From positions 1 to 58,820 of the forward strand of contig MCFE01000555.1 in NCBI GenBank assembly GCA_002104905.1: a stretch of DNA of 58,820 bases, in the 5' to 3' direction. Below the pieces are notes generated by a model, which ran no database searches, was not told where the DNA came from, and saw only the letters and a program-made list of their open reading frames with translations. The stretch is from Basidiobolus meristosporus CBS 931.73. Taxonomy: Eukaryota > Basidiobolomycota > Basidiobolomycetes > Basidiobolales > Basidiobolaceae. The number at the start of each line of letters is the position of its first letter. Position 1 is the first letter of the stretch. Of this stretch, positions 10,309-22,199 are shown piece by piece. A program made the position numbers and the translations under genes.

Positions 10309-13300
10309 ATGGAAGATGATGAAGGTACATATTTCCAGAGAGTTTGCGTTGCACAGAGGGTTTCGCTTCATTCACTCACAAGAACCATTGGCCCATTCAA
10401 TAAATCTTCTGCTTGGACTAACCGCATTTCTCTTTATGTAGTGGAGATTTGCCGAGTGTGTCGGTCAGAAGGAACTCCAGAAGATCCTTTGTTCTACCCG
10501 TGTAAATGTTCTGGAAGTATCAAGTTTGTTCACCAAGACTGGTAAGCCGTATAGCGACAAGTGACACAACGGGATTTATTTTATTCAATTCCTTTTCCCG
10601 TGTTCAATAGCTTAATCCAGTGGCTCTCACACAGCAAAAAAAAGTAAGCCCTCAATGGATCCCGATTCTGGGGCAGTTGTACTTAACAACACCCTTTCTC
10701 TAGGTACTGCGAATTATGCAAACATCCGTTCACCTTCACCCCTAGTAAGTCGGCTGTCGGTACGAAACATGCGTTCCTCACGCTAACCGTGGATTCTAGT
10801 TTACGATCCTGCGATGCCTGAGAACATACCTTTTCTCCTTTTCTTGAAGCGAATTCCCCTTCGGATTTTTTTGGCAATTCAAACTTGGATTCGTGCGATA
10901 TTTGTTGCTTTCATGTGGCTTATTTTCCTACCTTACGTGACGGTCTGGATGGTCAGGTTTTATTTCTGGCTTGGAGATGTGCTTGCTTTTGCTGCTAGTG
11001 GTGAGGAGGCCTTACTTGGGGGTAATCGGACTTCTTTGCCTGCCGGGAATGACCTCACCTCAAAGAATGTCTCTTCCTCGCTTCTTCTTGATGCACTCTC
11101 CAACATGGACAAGGAGAATTCGGACTTCTACAGAGATTTAGCCGGGTATTGTATATGTCGAGAGTCCTCGAGTCACCACATATTACTCACCACTTAAAAT
11201 AGCAATTTTCTAGCTGATTGTTTTGAAGGGCAGATTATAACCTGTGTTATTGTCGTATTGTTCGTTACTGGATTCCTGATCAGGGAATGGATTCTTCAAA
11301 ATGGCCCTATCGATATGGATGGCTTGGAAAATAACAACCCGAACATAAGAGAGTTCCAACCACCCGTAGCTCCCGCCCCTCCTCCCCCACCTCAAGCGCC
11401 TGAGCTACGTGAGGACAATATCAATCGTCTATTGCGGCCCCCATTAAATGACAATCTACCCGATTCATTTGGCGGACTAAATCAACCGGACAACCGTAGA
11501 CGAGCCGATCCAACCGTACCTGCTGATGGTCATAACGTTTTTGGCGAAGAAAATAGCTCATTTTCATTTAATTTTGTTCCTCCTAATACTGTCGATCATG
11601 CGACTGAGAAAACCAGTGACGATGATTCCCAGTCGCCGGAAACATCCATGCCAAGCACATCCACCCATGCCCATACCCAGGCTATGTCTTCTATGTCTAT
11701 TGAAGACAATCTAGCCGGAGGGTTATCTATGGGTAAAGGAAAATCAAAGAGTGCTTCGGCGCTGTTTACTTCGGATATTCTGACTTGGGAGAATCTCTTC
11801 AAAGCCTCCATAGAGGGGTCCGATTCTATTGACTGGTCCGAAGTCAGCCCAAGGTTATTTATGAAGCCATTTGGAGAGGCTAAGGATGGCCTTACTGAGG
11901 AACAGATTCAAGCTTCCCAGGCCATGCGTGATAGAATGGTTGCTCAGAAGTCGAATGGGTCGGTTTCGATATTCCCCTCCGATATACTTGTCTGGGAGCA
12001 ACTTGTTAGAGAATCGCCTATTTCTAGCGAGTGGAATCTTGTTGACCCTCGGTTGTTTATGAAGCCGTTTGGTTCCTTGAGAACTGGCTTTTCAGCGGAC
12101 AAGATGGAGGAAATATCGAAAGCGCGTGCCATGGTGGTCTCCAAATTCTTCGCTCGTGAGTTTGGTAAAGAGCATCTCACTCTGGATTCGCTTAAGGGCG
12201 AGAATAGCTCTGACTCTGGACTCGACGAAGATGAGGATATTCATTTCGAAGGATCGGTCCCTACCTTGATCCTCTCTGATGTACCGAAGGACGAGGCAGA
12301 GTCTGGTGGTCTCGGGGGTGCTGCAGACAATAGCAGCATCGGTAACGATCAAATTGATTCAGATGTGAAGGATGAGCCATTGGACTCCATTAGTTGTGAA
12401 GAGAAAAGCGTGGCTCCGGAGTCATCAAAGTCAACTGGTATGATTACTGTACTTTGAGTTTCCCCATCTTGACTTACTCATCTATGCATCCTGACAGCGG
12501 TCATTTCTGAAGACTTGCCTCTGGAATCAACTCAAGATTTGCTGACTTTTGAAGATGGCGTTGAGCCTCAACATCTGCCATCAACCTCGGATGATGTATT
12601 TCCTACGTCCATTGACACAGAGACACTACCAGAGTCATCAGGAGATGGCCCTTCGGAAGAGGCTGATGTGGCAATGAAAGGAGACGCAGGTTCGTCAAGC
12701 CAGGCAGCAGAGGGCGTACCAGCCACGGACAATGAGGATCAATCAGAGCCAGAGGAGTTGGAGCTTGTGGATGGTCCTCCAGCAGAAGAAAATGGTGAGG
12801 AGGGCGGCATATTTCAGCATATCCGCAACTGGGTGGAGAATTTGGAAGATGACGAGCAGATCGAGAGAAACGGAGAGAATGATGGCAACAATGAGCCAGC
12901 AGCAGTCAATGAAGAGAACGCCAACAATGGGGGAGATATCCCTCTTGCCGAAGGAAACGCCGGGGATGATTTGGATGGGGTCCTTGAAGCTATCGGGATG
13001 AGAGGACCTTTCTGGATGCTGTTCCAGAACTCTCTGCTAATGGTTGTGTTGATTAGTTTCTGTCTAAGTCTGGCTGTGTGTTTGCCCTATTCGATTGGTA
13101 AAACGGTCATCCTGATCAAGCCTCTGACCATTCTTAGTCTTCCGATTCGCATTCTTCGTACTATCACCGATCCTCTAATTGATTTTCTCCTGGATACGCT
13201 GTTTCCATGGCTGTGGGCCAGTATCACTAGCTTAGCGGCTAGATTTGTCGAGCCGGTCTTCAGCACTTTCATGGATGTAGGATACTACCTTGACGTTTTC

Positions 13301-15940
13301 GCACAATACGGCCAATCTTTGGGCACACATGTCAGCACGTTATGGGAGGCCGTTCAATCTACTTTGTTCCAAAACGCTACCGTTGTCGAAAATATCGATT
13401 CAGCTGCACGAAACCAAAGTTTGCTGGAATACTGGCTCCAAGATTCAGCTATGTTCCAAAGCAGTCTTGTGTTCTGGAATAACCTCGCTTTCGGAACAAG
13501 CTATTTCTACAAGATGTCCACGGTTGGCGTAGGTTATCTAGTGCTTGGCTTAGTTGCCATGTGGTATTTGGCACGCACCGAGAACATGTATGGGCAGAAT
13601 GTGGTCAGAGCCGCACGACGAACGATACAGCTAGCTGGCTCATGCTTGAAGGTTATCTTCTTCATCGTCATCGAGTTGATTCTGTTCCCCATCATTTGCG
13701 GGTATCTTTTGGATATTTCGACACTTCCCGTCTTTCCCAATGCCTCCATCAGCTCGCGTTGGCTGTTCCAGCGCCAATCCCCCATCACTTGCATTTTCCT
13801 GCACTGGTTTGCTGGGACTGGCTTCATGTTCCACTTCTCAGTGTTTATTGCGCAGTGCCGGAAAGTAGTCCGACCGGGTGTCATGTGGTTCATTCGGGAT
13901 CCCAACGATCCACAGTTTCACCCGATGCGAGAGATCTTGGAAAGAAGCGTATTCGCCCAGTTACGGAAGATCGCCGTTTCGGGCTTGATGTACATGGGAA
14001 TGATTTTGCTGGGATTGGGAACGGTGGTGTACGCGGTTGCCTGGATCTCGAGCACCGTTTTGCCACTAAGGCTTGACTTGAGGTTGGATGGACTGTAAGA
14101 TATATATCTGCAAATGATCGCGCAGCTCTAACATTTATTCTAACTTTCAATTAACAGTGCCGCTGTGTCGAACATCCCCATAGATCTGCTAGTCTATCAC
14201 TTGGTGATCCCTCTCACCCTGAGCTCTACACGCCCAAAACGGATATTCACTGGGCTATTTGAACAGTGGTGGCGAATCACTTCTCGCTCCCTTCGACTCA
14301 CCTCGTTTATGTTCGGAGGGCGGAAGGCCAGCGAAGAGTATTCCTTGACCTTCGCCACCTGGCAGAAGAACCTGCAATGGATTTTCTCCACCCAAACCCG
14401 AGCTGACGCTATTCTAAAAGGAGATGCTGTAGAGACGAAGGATGGCGGCTTCTTACGGGTGCCTAATTTCGACAGTGCCCCATTGAATCCACAAAGAAGG
14501 ATGTTGATCCCCGTTGAAGAGGACGGAACACCAATCAACCCCGCTGATGCTGCTTTACTCAATGATTCGAACACCAATATTGTCTACTCTCCGCCCAACT
14601 TCAAATTTAGAGTAAGTGCTGGGTTTGACTGTTGCTTGGCATATCACCACTAATACCCTTCACTAGCTCATTGCATTCTTGTTCTTGATGTGGTTCTCTG
14701 GATCGATGTTTGGCTGTACACTGCTCATCACACCGCGTGAGTGTCACCCTTAGCATTGTCAAAAGTAGTCTACGCTAACCTCAGTAATCCCTTCTAGTTT
14801 TGGTGGGAAGACTGATTCTTGGAAGATTGCTGCCTAATCTGGCCACCATCCACGACGGGTACTCGTTCTTCACAGGTTTATACTTCGTTTGGGGCTGCCT
14901 GTTGGCCTTGGAGTGGGTTCTCCGCAAATTTGTGGCCTATTACAACTGGAACGGGGATTTGGAGATCGTGAAGCAAACATGTCGACGCTATATCATCACC
15001 GTAAGTTCAGAAATTTTCATCAGCCCCTGGGTACATCTAACTAAGCGGATGCAACGGTAGCTCTTGAAATTCGTATATATCTTCGTAACGCTGGGAATGA
15101 TCATCCCGTGCCTCATGTCACTGGCTGTTCAGCTTTACATTGTGTACCCAATAGTTAATCGTCAGCCGCAAAGCATTCCAGTGTTCCTTCTGCAGGTTAG
15201 TGTTCTCCACAATTGCTGACCACCTGCTCGTTCCTAACCAGCGACTTCAATAGAACTGGGCTATCGGAGTCATCTACGGGAAGATTGCCTATCAACTTGT
15301 CTTCATCTTGCCTGAGAATAGATGGAGTGCTGCTATCAACCAAGTACGTAGCCCAATACCTGATAGGCCGCACTTCACACCTCTAATTGAATTACTATAT
15401 AGATAACCCAGGGACAAGGGCTTCGAAACCCGGACATCGTGGCAATCACGAAATCCCTCGTTCTACCAATTGGAGGCACCGCCCTTGGTGCCGTGATAGC
15501 GCCAGTATTGTTTGCCTATGCCACCGAGAGATACCAAGGTAAGCGATTGCAAATGTCGGGTCATCTTGAGCAGTGCACTAACCACGACCGCAGGCTCCGC
15601 TCTGATGAGTAGTCCTGATACCTACCGACTGGCTTACCCGGTCACCCTTACTGTTGTTGTTTGCTATTTCGTTCAGAAGAAGTCGATTGCATTGTACTAT
15701 CAATGGATGGGTTCTATTCGTGATGAAGAGTATGTCATAGGACGTAAACTGGAGAACTTCCAACACGTCAGTAAGGCCGCTACAACTAGCCACCAAGAGC
15801 CCGAAACCTCGGATCTTGGACAGGACCAGGACGATGAAGCCCAGCCTTTACTAGATAACCATGAGACGGACTCCGAGCAGTCCAGTGATTCAGAAAGTCA
15901 TAACCAACCCACAATAGAGCCTGTCCCAACGGAAGAATAG
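10309..15940 (+). CDS. DOA10: ER/nuclear-membrane E3 ubiquitin ligase Doa10 (SSM4/MARCHF6 family)
   Basis: Fourteen exons fit exactly to about 1,598 residues: 10309-10324, 10442-10541, 10611-10643, 10704-10744, 10800-11150, 11214-12437, 12498-14094, 14158-14611, 14667-14736, 14798-15000, 15061-15195, 15254-15343, 15403-15538, 15594-15940. The N-terminus is a RING-CH (RINGv) zinc domain: ICRVCRSEG, then [17 protein letters not shown], then the last pair YCELCKH. It binds E2 enzymes for ER-associated degradation. Two helices follow (about 10880-10990 and 11225-11290), then a long acidic disordered loop, then many more helices (from about 13000 to 15720), and an acidic C-terminal tail. Yeast Doa10 is 1,319 residues, so this one is longer, mostly through the loop. 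The loop carries a duplicated PRLFMKPFG module. The RING-CH is split over exons 2-4, two of them under 45 bases. Confidence 0.93.
11765..12132 (+). repeat. duplicated PRLFMKPFG module inside the Doa10 loop
   Basis: Two successive modules of roughly 55-60 residues share the pattern SDIL-x-WE-x-L, then a short spacer with a Trp, then PRLFMKPFG, then a helix-like tail ([12 protein letters not shown] in the first, [13 protein letters not shown] in the second). The surrounding loop is acidic and low in complexity, so these ordered-looking modules stand out. I do not know this module by name. Confidence 0.75.
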
Positions 15941-16186
15941 GCGGCATTCCAAGGATGTGTGCTGCTCTTCTTTAGTACTTTACAGAGTTGCGTGTATAAC
16001 AAATTCCATATCTTTGTCTCATTCTATAAATATTTCATTACCTACAACCCGTGTGTTTATGTAAATGCTCTGAAAGCAAGATGTTGATCGTGCGGTGTGG
16101 TTCCCGAAAAGGAAATGGGGGTAGGCAAAATGTGATTTATATGCGGCGAAATTTGACCCACCAGTGAACCTCTATTGACCGAAAGC
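15941..16186. other. short intergenic spacer between two plus-strand genes
   Basis: About 245 bases. It includes AT-rich sequence typical of a 3' end (ATAAATATTTC near 16025-16037). No promoter motif was recognised. Confidence 0.45.
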
Positions 16187-19100
16187 ATGTCTTCAAAAGA
16201 GAAGTCCAATCTCGTAGCTAAGCAGTTGTTAAGGTGAATGAAGCTTCTTGGCCTTCAGACTATCTCTCGTATGTGTCTGAGCAGGGTAGATATACTTAGC
16301 TAATTTTTCAAGTGACATACTGCGATACGAAGATGACCTGAAGACTTCCGAGCTTCAAACACGACAGGCCAAAACACGGGAGACAGCAGTGGCGGCTGCA
16401 GTAGAAGCGGCTCATATCCGGAGCAAGTATTACCTTCTTCCTTTAAGTTTGAACTGTACGAGAATCTGTACTGATCCTTGGAAAGCTTGAAGGATCTATA
16501 CGAAGAGCTAATCCTGTCCGACCTGAAACTCGCAAAGGAAAACGACATTGAGGAGCGTTTATGGCATACCATTTTCCATGGGCCCATCAAGATGTTACGG
16601 GGTCAGCTGAGTAAAATGCAGGTAGCGCTACTCTGAAGCAGTTGTTCCCAGTTGAATGCCCCTTTACCAAGTGTCCTCTTTAGTCCAAAGATTCCACCGC
16701 CATTCAACGTTCTCGTGTTGAATTAAGTCGATTGTTCGAGTTGGGGACCGGGTTCTATCATACCTTACTCAATAGCGTCAAATTACAGTCCGACATTAAC
16801 CTGGACACTTTTGGTTTTGGTAATTCCCTTTCGACTTGATACTGAAGCGTCTTTGACGTGAAAATATGCTGAATTGGTTTGTTAGACCTGTTGAAGCTGA
16901 AAGAGACGAAGTTCCCGAAGTACAAGGAGATAGGTGCAGCGTGCATTCAACGATGCTTAACGTATCTAGGCGACTTGTCGAGATATCAAGAGGATTCCAC
17001 CGAAAAGGAGATCAAAGACTGGTCACTAGCTCGCGATTTTTACGCACAGGCGGTTCGTGTATACCCGGATAGCGGTAATGCTTCTTTATCCTAGACGGCT
17101 TCATATGCGGCACCGGTCGCTCATTCCATCCTAACAGGTAGACCTCATGGACAACTTGCCTTACTTGCTACATATTCTGGCAATCACATAGAAGCAATCT
17201 ACTGGAATTGCCTCAGGTAAAACAACCTGCGTAGTACTGTTGAGCGAGCAGACACCCTAACAAACTCGCGATAGCCTTGTTACGAAATACCCCTCCTCCA
17301 TAGCGAGAAGCAACCTGCAAACGCTTTACGCCACTGTCACAAAAGCCACCGACAATACATCTTTTGAGTAAGCACTACAACCGACTCGCACTGTTACCAC
17401 CTGACCTGACTCTGGCGTCAAACCTTTACAGCGGGTTCGAACGATTTACCACATTATTTGTGAAGCTACAGGCCAGACTCCTCTTTTCCAATTCTAGGTA
17501 TTGGCTCCCATATAAGTCCTTTGAAGGCCTGAGCCCAACTAATATCTTCCTCTATAGCGAGGAGCCAATTCAGGACCTGGAGACCCAGGTCACTGACTAT
17601 CTTGAAAAGCTATTATTGAACGGGTTAGGGGAAGACGCCTACAAGCAAAGCGTTCGCATCATTACCATCTGCATCGCGACACTTTGGGATTTATTTGGCC
17701 GTCTTAAGGATAGCTCAGGTAGGCTTGCAGCCGAGCCAATGCTACAAAGCCAGACAACCGCTAACGTTTTAAGTTAGGCACCTCGCAAAATCTCCAAGCG
17801 GCGAAGCTTGCTCAATTCCAGACGCTCTCGTTGATATTGAGACTCCAGATCACTTATTTCCAATCTCCAGTCTTTACCAAGATCCGGTGGTCTGAGATGG
17901 ACTCACCCGAGTGGAAGCTAAACGAATTCCAAAGTGCCATCTTGTCCACGCTCACCATTTGGACTAGCTTCTGTCTGTCCAACTTCGAGTACATAACGCA
18001 GCTCTACCAGAGTTCCAAGTCGGATCCCGATCTAAAACACGTCCAAACAGTGAGTGGGATGCACTCTGATTGGATTTCTAGTGTACTCACACGATTTTAG
18101 AATGTAGAGGTGTTTATACATATGTACATCGATCTGCTGAACTTGCTTCCCACCAGCTGCGACCGAAAGATCGAGTCTACTGAGTATCTCTCTGAAGATG
18201 TGATGTTGTTGGGCATCCAGCCCCTTCGCAAGCTTCACAAGGAGCTCACCATTGGTCCACTGCTCCAGATGCGACATCAATCTCCAGTTCAGAAGACCCA
18301 GGCCCAGCTCAACCGAATCAGAAAGCTAGCCTTCAAGCTTCACGAGAGCGATGTAAGTCTCCGAGTGTGTAGTATTTACCTTTTAGCGGAAGTTAACATT
18401 GGCCTCTAGGTATTTGATCTGGTTCAATACAATGATGCGGAAATGAAGTATATTATCGTGAACGAAGGCGTGAAGCTCCAAAACAAAGAGCGCCTTATGA
18501 AAGCTATGGCACAGCAACTACTGATTGATCAGGTGAACTCTCTAGAGCAAGATCTGGCACGTATGCCAGCCCCCAAGTCCGCTGCTCAGAAGAATACTGT
18601 TCTGCGACAGATCATCCTGGACGTCGGGGTGTTCCTGGATCATCTTCCCAAGATTAAACGATGGATTAGCACTCGGAAGTGCGTGATTATTGTGCCATTG
18701 GAAGGTTCGTATTCGTGGGATGTCCGAACAAGATTGCAGCTAATCGCTCTTCGTACCACCAGTGATTGAGTCACTTGATGATCTTAAGAAGGGAACCGGC
18801 AGTTTAAATGCTCGCGCCCGCGAGGTGATCCGTTTTTTGGAAGGAAAATTCAAGGTCGCTGATCAATTCATTCGTCCTCAGCGACCCAGCGAGCAACTGT
18901 CCGACTGGAGCGAGGCACAGAGCTACTTCCTCGAGGAGGACGAGGAGGAGTTCGAGGGAGACGAAGAAGATGAGGAATTCTATGGACCACGCACCATCGA
19001 TCATGTGCCTCTGGAATATCGCCCCCTGCTTGGGTGCTACTTTTATCACAAGAATATCGCAGCCAAGATATCCACCCTTATCCCCACACTACTCATAGTA

Positions 19101-19190
19101 GAGGACGTGGAACTTTTATCGTACGCGCAATGGTTCGATATCCAGAGCATGGACGTGAATCAGTTTGTCGAATGGCTAGGCCAGCAGTAA
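16187..19190 (+). CDS. SMG5/EST1-family protein with TPR, Est1-type and PIN domains
   Basis: Twelve exons fit exactly to about 775 residues: 16187-16233, 16313-16426, 16486-16621, 16684-16819, 16886-17074, 17138-17216, 17275-17367, 17432-17718, 17778-18049, 18101-18352, 18410-18704, 18763-19190. The N-terminal half has the 14-3-3-like/TPR region of the EST1-SMG5-SMG6-SMG7 family, including ARDFYAQAVRVYPDSG and GQLALLATYSGNHIEAIYW, the typical Est1 motif. The C-terminus is a PIN domain: LDVGVFLDHLPKIKRW, then CVIIVPLEVIESLDDLKKG. The first PIN aspartate is present, but the position of the third acidic residue reads EYRPLLG and the strand-4 site is VEDVELL, so the nuclease site looks incomplete, as in SMG5 rather than SMG6. 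Family members act in nonsense-mediated mRNA decay and telomere maintenance. An acidic loop (EEDEEEFEGDEEDEE) is inserted in the PIN domain. Confidence 0.82.
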
Positions 19191-19314
19191 TACCGCCGCC
19201 ATTATTTAGAAATGAAGCGAAATAAATCCCGTGTTTAATTAATCATCTAAAGTAGGTAATGGGGAGCAAGTGTAGAGCATTTTTTTTTGGAATAAATACA
19301 AGTGAGGTTGAAGG

Positions 19315-20271
19315 TTAAATGGAGGGCGTCCGTGCTTTCGGGATTCCAAGATAGAGGTCCCAAGGATTCGACTGAGCATCGTCGGTGAGAACTGCGTCCG
19401 GGTGGTTCAGTGACTGCGTAAGAGCAATCTTCTGATTCACCAAGTTCATGGCGGCTGCGCGGTCTTTTTGACGAACCTCGTGGGCAAATGCAACCTGCTT
19501 CGTGGCTAGCCAGGCATTGAGAACCCCTACGGAAATGTGTTAAGTAAATAGGCAGGATGAGGTACAACCACGTTAGTATGGAGGCTTACAACAAATGTTG
19601 AGAAACTGTCGGGTGTTTCCTGAGGCTACGTTGGCTAATAGCAGCGAGGCAAGTATGATGAAGGAAACGCAAATGGCTAGAGGGTAAGTGAAGCCTTGGC
19701 GAATCACGGTAGATAGAACCGCGCTTGGGGTCAATTGGCTCTGCTTGTACACTCTCATGAGGTACAAACTGCACAAGAAGATAATCACCATCGCTTCGCT
19801 CCCGATTATCCCCAACACCCACTTATTCGTTTCCACTTCACGGCAAAGATTGATCTGGCCCACTTCGAACTCCACGGAGATATTGCTTTGGATGACGAAG
19901 TACAGGCGAACGACCTGTAAGAGAACACATACGACGGCGATGAACTTGGAGGATTTGTTGGCGTAGTACGCCTTCAAGTACAATATGGTATCCACGCAAA
20001 GCAGCCCCAGATAACTCAGCACCGTGTACAGGAAATATGGGAAACGACAGCTCGGTGGCGGGTGAAATACGCTGATTAACTGCACTACCGTGTTGATGAG
20101 CAGCAGCGCGGCCTGTACGAAGTTCAATTTGAATATGATACTCTGCTCTATCAAGGAGATTTTTATCGACCGGTAGACGATGACCACAGCCACCGGGAAG
20201 GCGAACGCCGACACCATGGTGTTGAAGTTGAAGTCCAGGGCTTCCCGCTGTAATTCCGCTATGGCATCCAT
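19315..20271 (-). CDS. unassigned seven-helix membrane protein
   Basis: Two exons (20271-19590 and 19526-19315) join in frame to 297 residues. The ATG at 20271 is chosen because the upstream in-frame codon is TTG. I see about seven hydrophobic stretches, such as FAFPVAVVIVYRS, AALLLINTVVQLISVF, LLCVDTILYLKAY, FIAVVCVLLQVVRLYF, VLGIIGSEAMVIIFLCSLYL and YPLAICVSFIILASLLLA. A helical cytosolic tail rich in Gln, Lys and Ala follows, ending in NPWDLYLGIPKA. The layout resembles fungal orphan receptor-like proteins, but I do not recognise a family and assign no ligand. The gene converges with the SMG5-like gene; only about 125 bases separate the two stop codons. Confidence 0.7.
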
Positions 20272-20531
20272 GACTGGCAATGCTCAAGGAAACAAGATTA
20301 AGGCAGATTCTGGTATACGAGGAGGAATGGGGAATATTTCCAGGCGCCCTTGATTATATTCCTCGCCGAGCGACCTCACTGTCCCACCCGCCCTTCCAAA
20401 TCTCGCCAATTGTCCTCCCCAATGAATCTGGTAGCACCCAGGAGGCCCCCGATCAATCCAACCGGTTCTTATAATTGTATGCTTCCTCTGCTCTAGACTC
20501 CCCAAGATAATCTCCCCCACCACCAGAGAAA

Positions 20532-20948
20532 TCAGGTTTTTTGCTCCCTTTTTTTGGTTTGGTGTTTCATAAGATATCTTCCGATTGACGCAAATGGCTG
20601 GATTATCCGTTGGAGCCGTTGATTAGTGGATTGGAGATGGATTGCCCCGAACGATAATCTACCCTTCTTGCAATAGGGCTGGCAAAGACATGCAGGCTTC
20701 TTGCAATAGGGCTGGCAAAGGCATGCAGGCTTCTTGCAATAGCGTTGGTAAAGACATGTGAGCTTCTTGCAATAGCGTCGGCAAAGACATGTGGGCTTCG
20801 TACAATAGCGTTGGCAAAGACACGCGGGCTTCTTGCAATAGCGTTGGCAAAGACATGTGGGCTTCTTACAACAGCGTTGGCAAAGACATGCGGGCTTCTT
20901 GCAATAGGGTTGGCAAAGGCATGCAGGCCTGTGACGCTCTGCTTCCAT
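20532..20948 (-). other. Cys-rich repeat open frame over the minisatellite (expression doubtful)
   Basis: An ATG at 20948 opens 138 codons that read through the 33-base array as an 11-residue repeat of the type KKPACLCQRYC (Lys-Lys-Pro, four spaced Cys or near-Cys positions). Because 33 is divisible by three, any frame without a stop yields a repeat protein, and two plus-strand frames are open here too. There is no signal peptide and I see no promoter. It may be a chance reading of a minisatellite. Confidence 0.2.
20663..20926. repeat. 33-bp minisatellite, eight units
   Basis: Eight contiguous 33-base units begin at 20663, 20696, 20729, 20762, 20795, 20828, 20861 and 20894, followed by a short partial unit. 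The consensus starts gcttcttgcaatagcgttgg and ends caaagacatgygg. Units differ by a few substitutions but not in length. The array lies between the seven-helix gene (-) and the C2H2 gene (+), in a region with no other gene. Confidence 0.95.
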
Positions 20949-21527
20949 CGAATTCTATGTATTGTAGTGGCCTCATTTCACTATTTGCGACAAGAGAGGG
21001 AGGCGGAATGGGATTGGGCACAAAGGGGGAGGTGGTTCAAATGCTGCTCCACCTTACGTCATCCTCAGTAAATTAAACCTTCATCACACTTACCAAGAAA
21101 CGTCAGTGGGTTATACCACATGTTACGCTTAATCTGTGGCTATTGCAGTGATCTAATAGGCTTCTCGGGGTCTTAGCTCCTCCAATATTGGCTCAATTAG
21201 ATCTCCGATGACTATGTGGAGGATCGCTAACACCGGCCAACATATCCTGACATCATTTTGACCTATGAAGACGCACAACTCCTACAACCGTGCTGGCTGA
21301 AGGGAGTGTCCATGAAATTTTACCAAGAATGTAGCGCTGCCATATAAGTCCAGCGGGTGATCTCATCGTCGAGGGAATGCTAATGATTGCGATGATTCAC
21401 TTCCGCGATTTTCAAATTAGTTGGACTGTCGACAGATCTGAGTGCATCGGTCATCCTTATAAAAAGACGAGCAGGCCCTCCGCTTCTCCCAATCGAATCG
21501 GCAACTTTCCCCCTTTACTCGACCTTG
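20949..21527. other. upstream region of the C2H2 gene
   Basis: About 580 bases without a recognisable gene. It ends in a canonical TATA box and a pyrimidine-rich leader just before the ATG. Confidence 0.5.
21458..21464 (+). promoter_or_regulatory. TATA box of the C2H2 gene
   Basis: TATAAAA stands 64 bases before the last base preceding the ATG at 21528, with a pyrimidine-rich stretch (21480-21516) that suits a transcription start and short leader. Confidence 0.65.
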
Positions 21528-22199
21528 ATGGACCTTAAGTTTTTGATGAACCCAGCAGAGTCAGTGCCAGTGTCAGTGCCAGTGCACCAGACACCCACTG
21601 CTCCCTCCAAGCGGAGAAACTACATTTGTTTCCTGGCCGAGTGTGGCAAGTCCTTCTCAAGAAAGTCCGACCTTTCTCGACACGAAAAGATCCACACCGG
21701 CGAGCGGCCCTACTGTTGTGACTGGGAGTACTGTGGAAAGACCTTCATCCAACGCTCCGCTTTGGCAATCCACTACCGCACTCACACTGGCGAGCGGCCC
21801 CATCCTTGTGACCACCCCAATTGCCATAAATCGTTCAGTGATGTAAGTATTTCGTCATAGTATGCAACATCGTCATCATAATATGGGGGTTCGAGCTAAC
21901 TCCAAACCCATCTACAGTCATCATCTCTTGCGAGACACAAGCGATCACACACCGGCAAAAAGCCATACGAATGCCAGGCTCCAAACTGTGGTAAGCGATT
22001 CACACGCAAAACCACGTTGAAGAAACATCAGGCGGGGTCACATGGGACCGTGTACGACTACGAGCACAAGTATCCAATGGAGCCATCGGCCTCCCCATCA
22101 TCCACCTTCACCCCCTCAGTATTCTCGGAGCCTGCAACACCCACCAGCCCCATCTTCCACCATTCTTGGCTCAAGTCGGATGATCTATTGGCACTTTGA
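21528..22199 (+). CDS. C2H2 zinc-finger protein, four fingers
   Basis: Two exons (21528-21842 and 21918-22199) give 198 residues. After a short Pro/Val N-terminus, four tandem C2H2 fingers follow, joined by TGERP/TGKKP linkers: fingers end [30 protein letters not shown] and [10 protein letters not shown]. The cysteines are spaced C-x4-C as in TFIIIA-like and ZAP1-like fingers. The intron falls inside finger 3, between SFSD and SSSLARH, and splicing restores the finger. The C-terminus is Ser/Pro-rich and acidic at the end (LKSDDLLAL), possibly an activation region. It is likely a sequence-specific nuclear transcription factor; the target is unknown. Confidence 0.88.

Noticed and set aside
20663-20926. 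CRISPR-like array
   Set aside because: The 33-base units are contiguous with no unique spacers, and the host is a eukaryote; it is a minisatellite.
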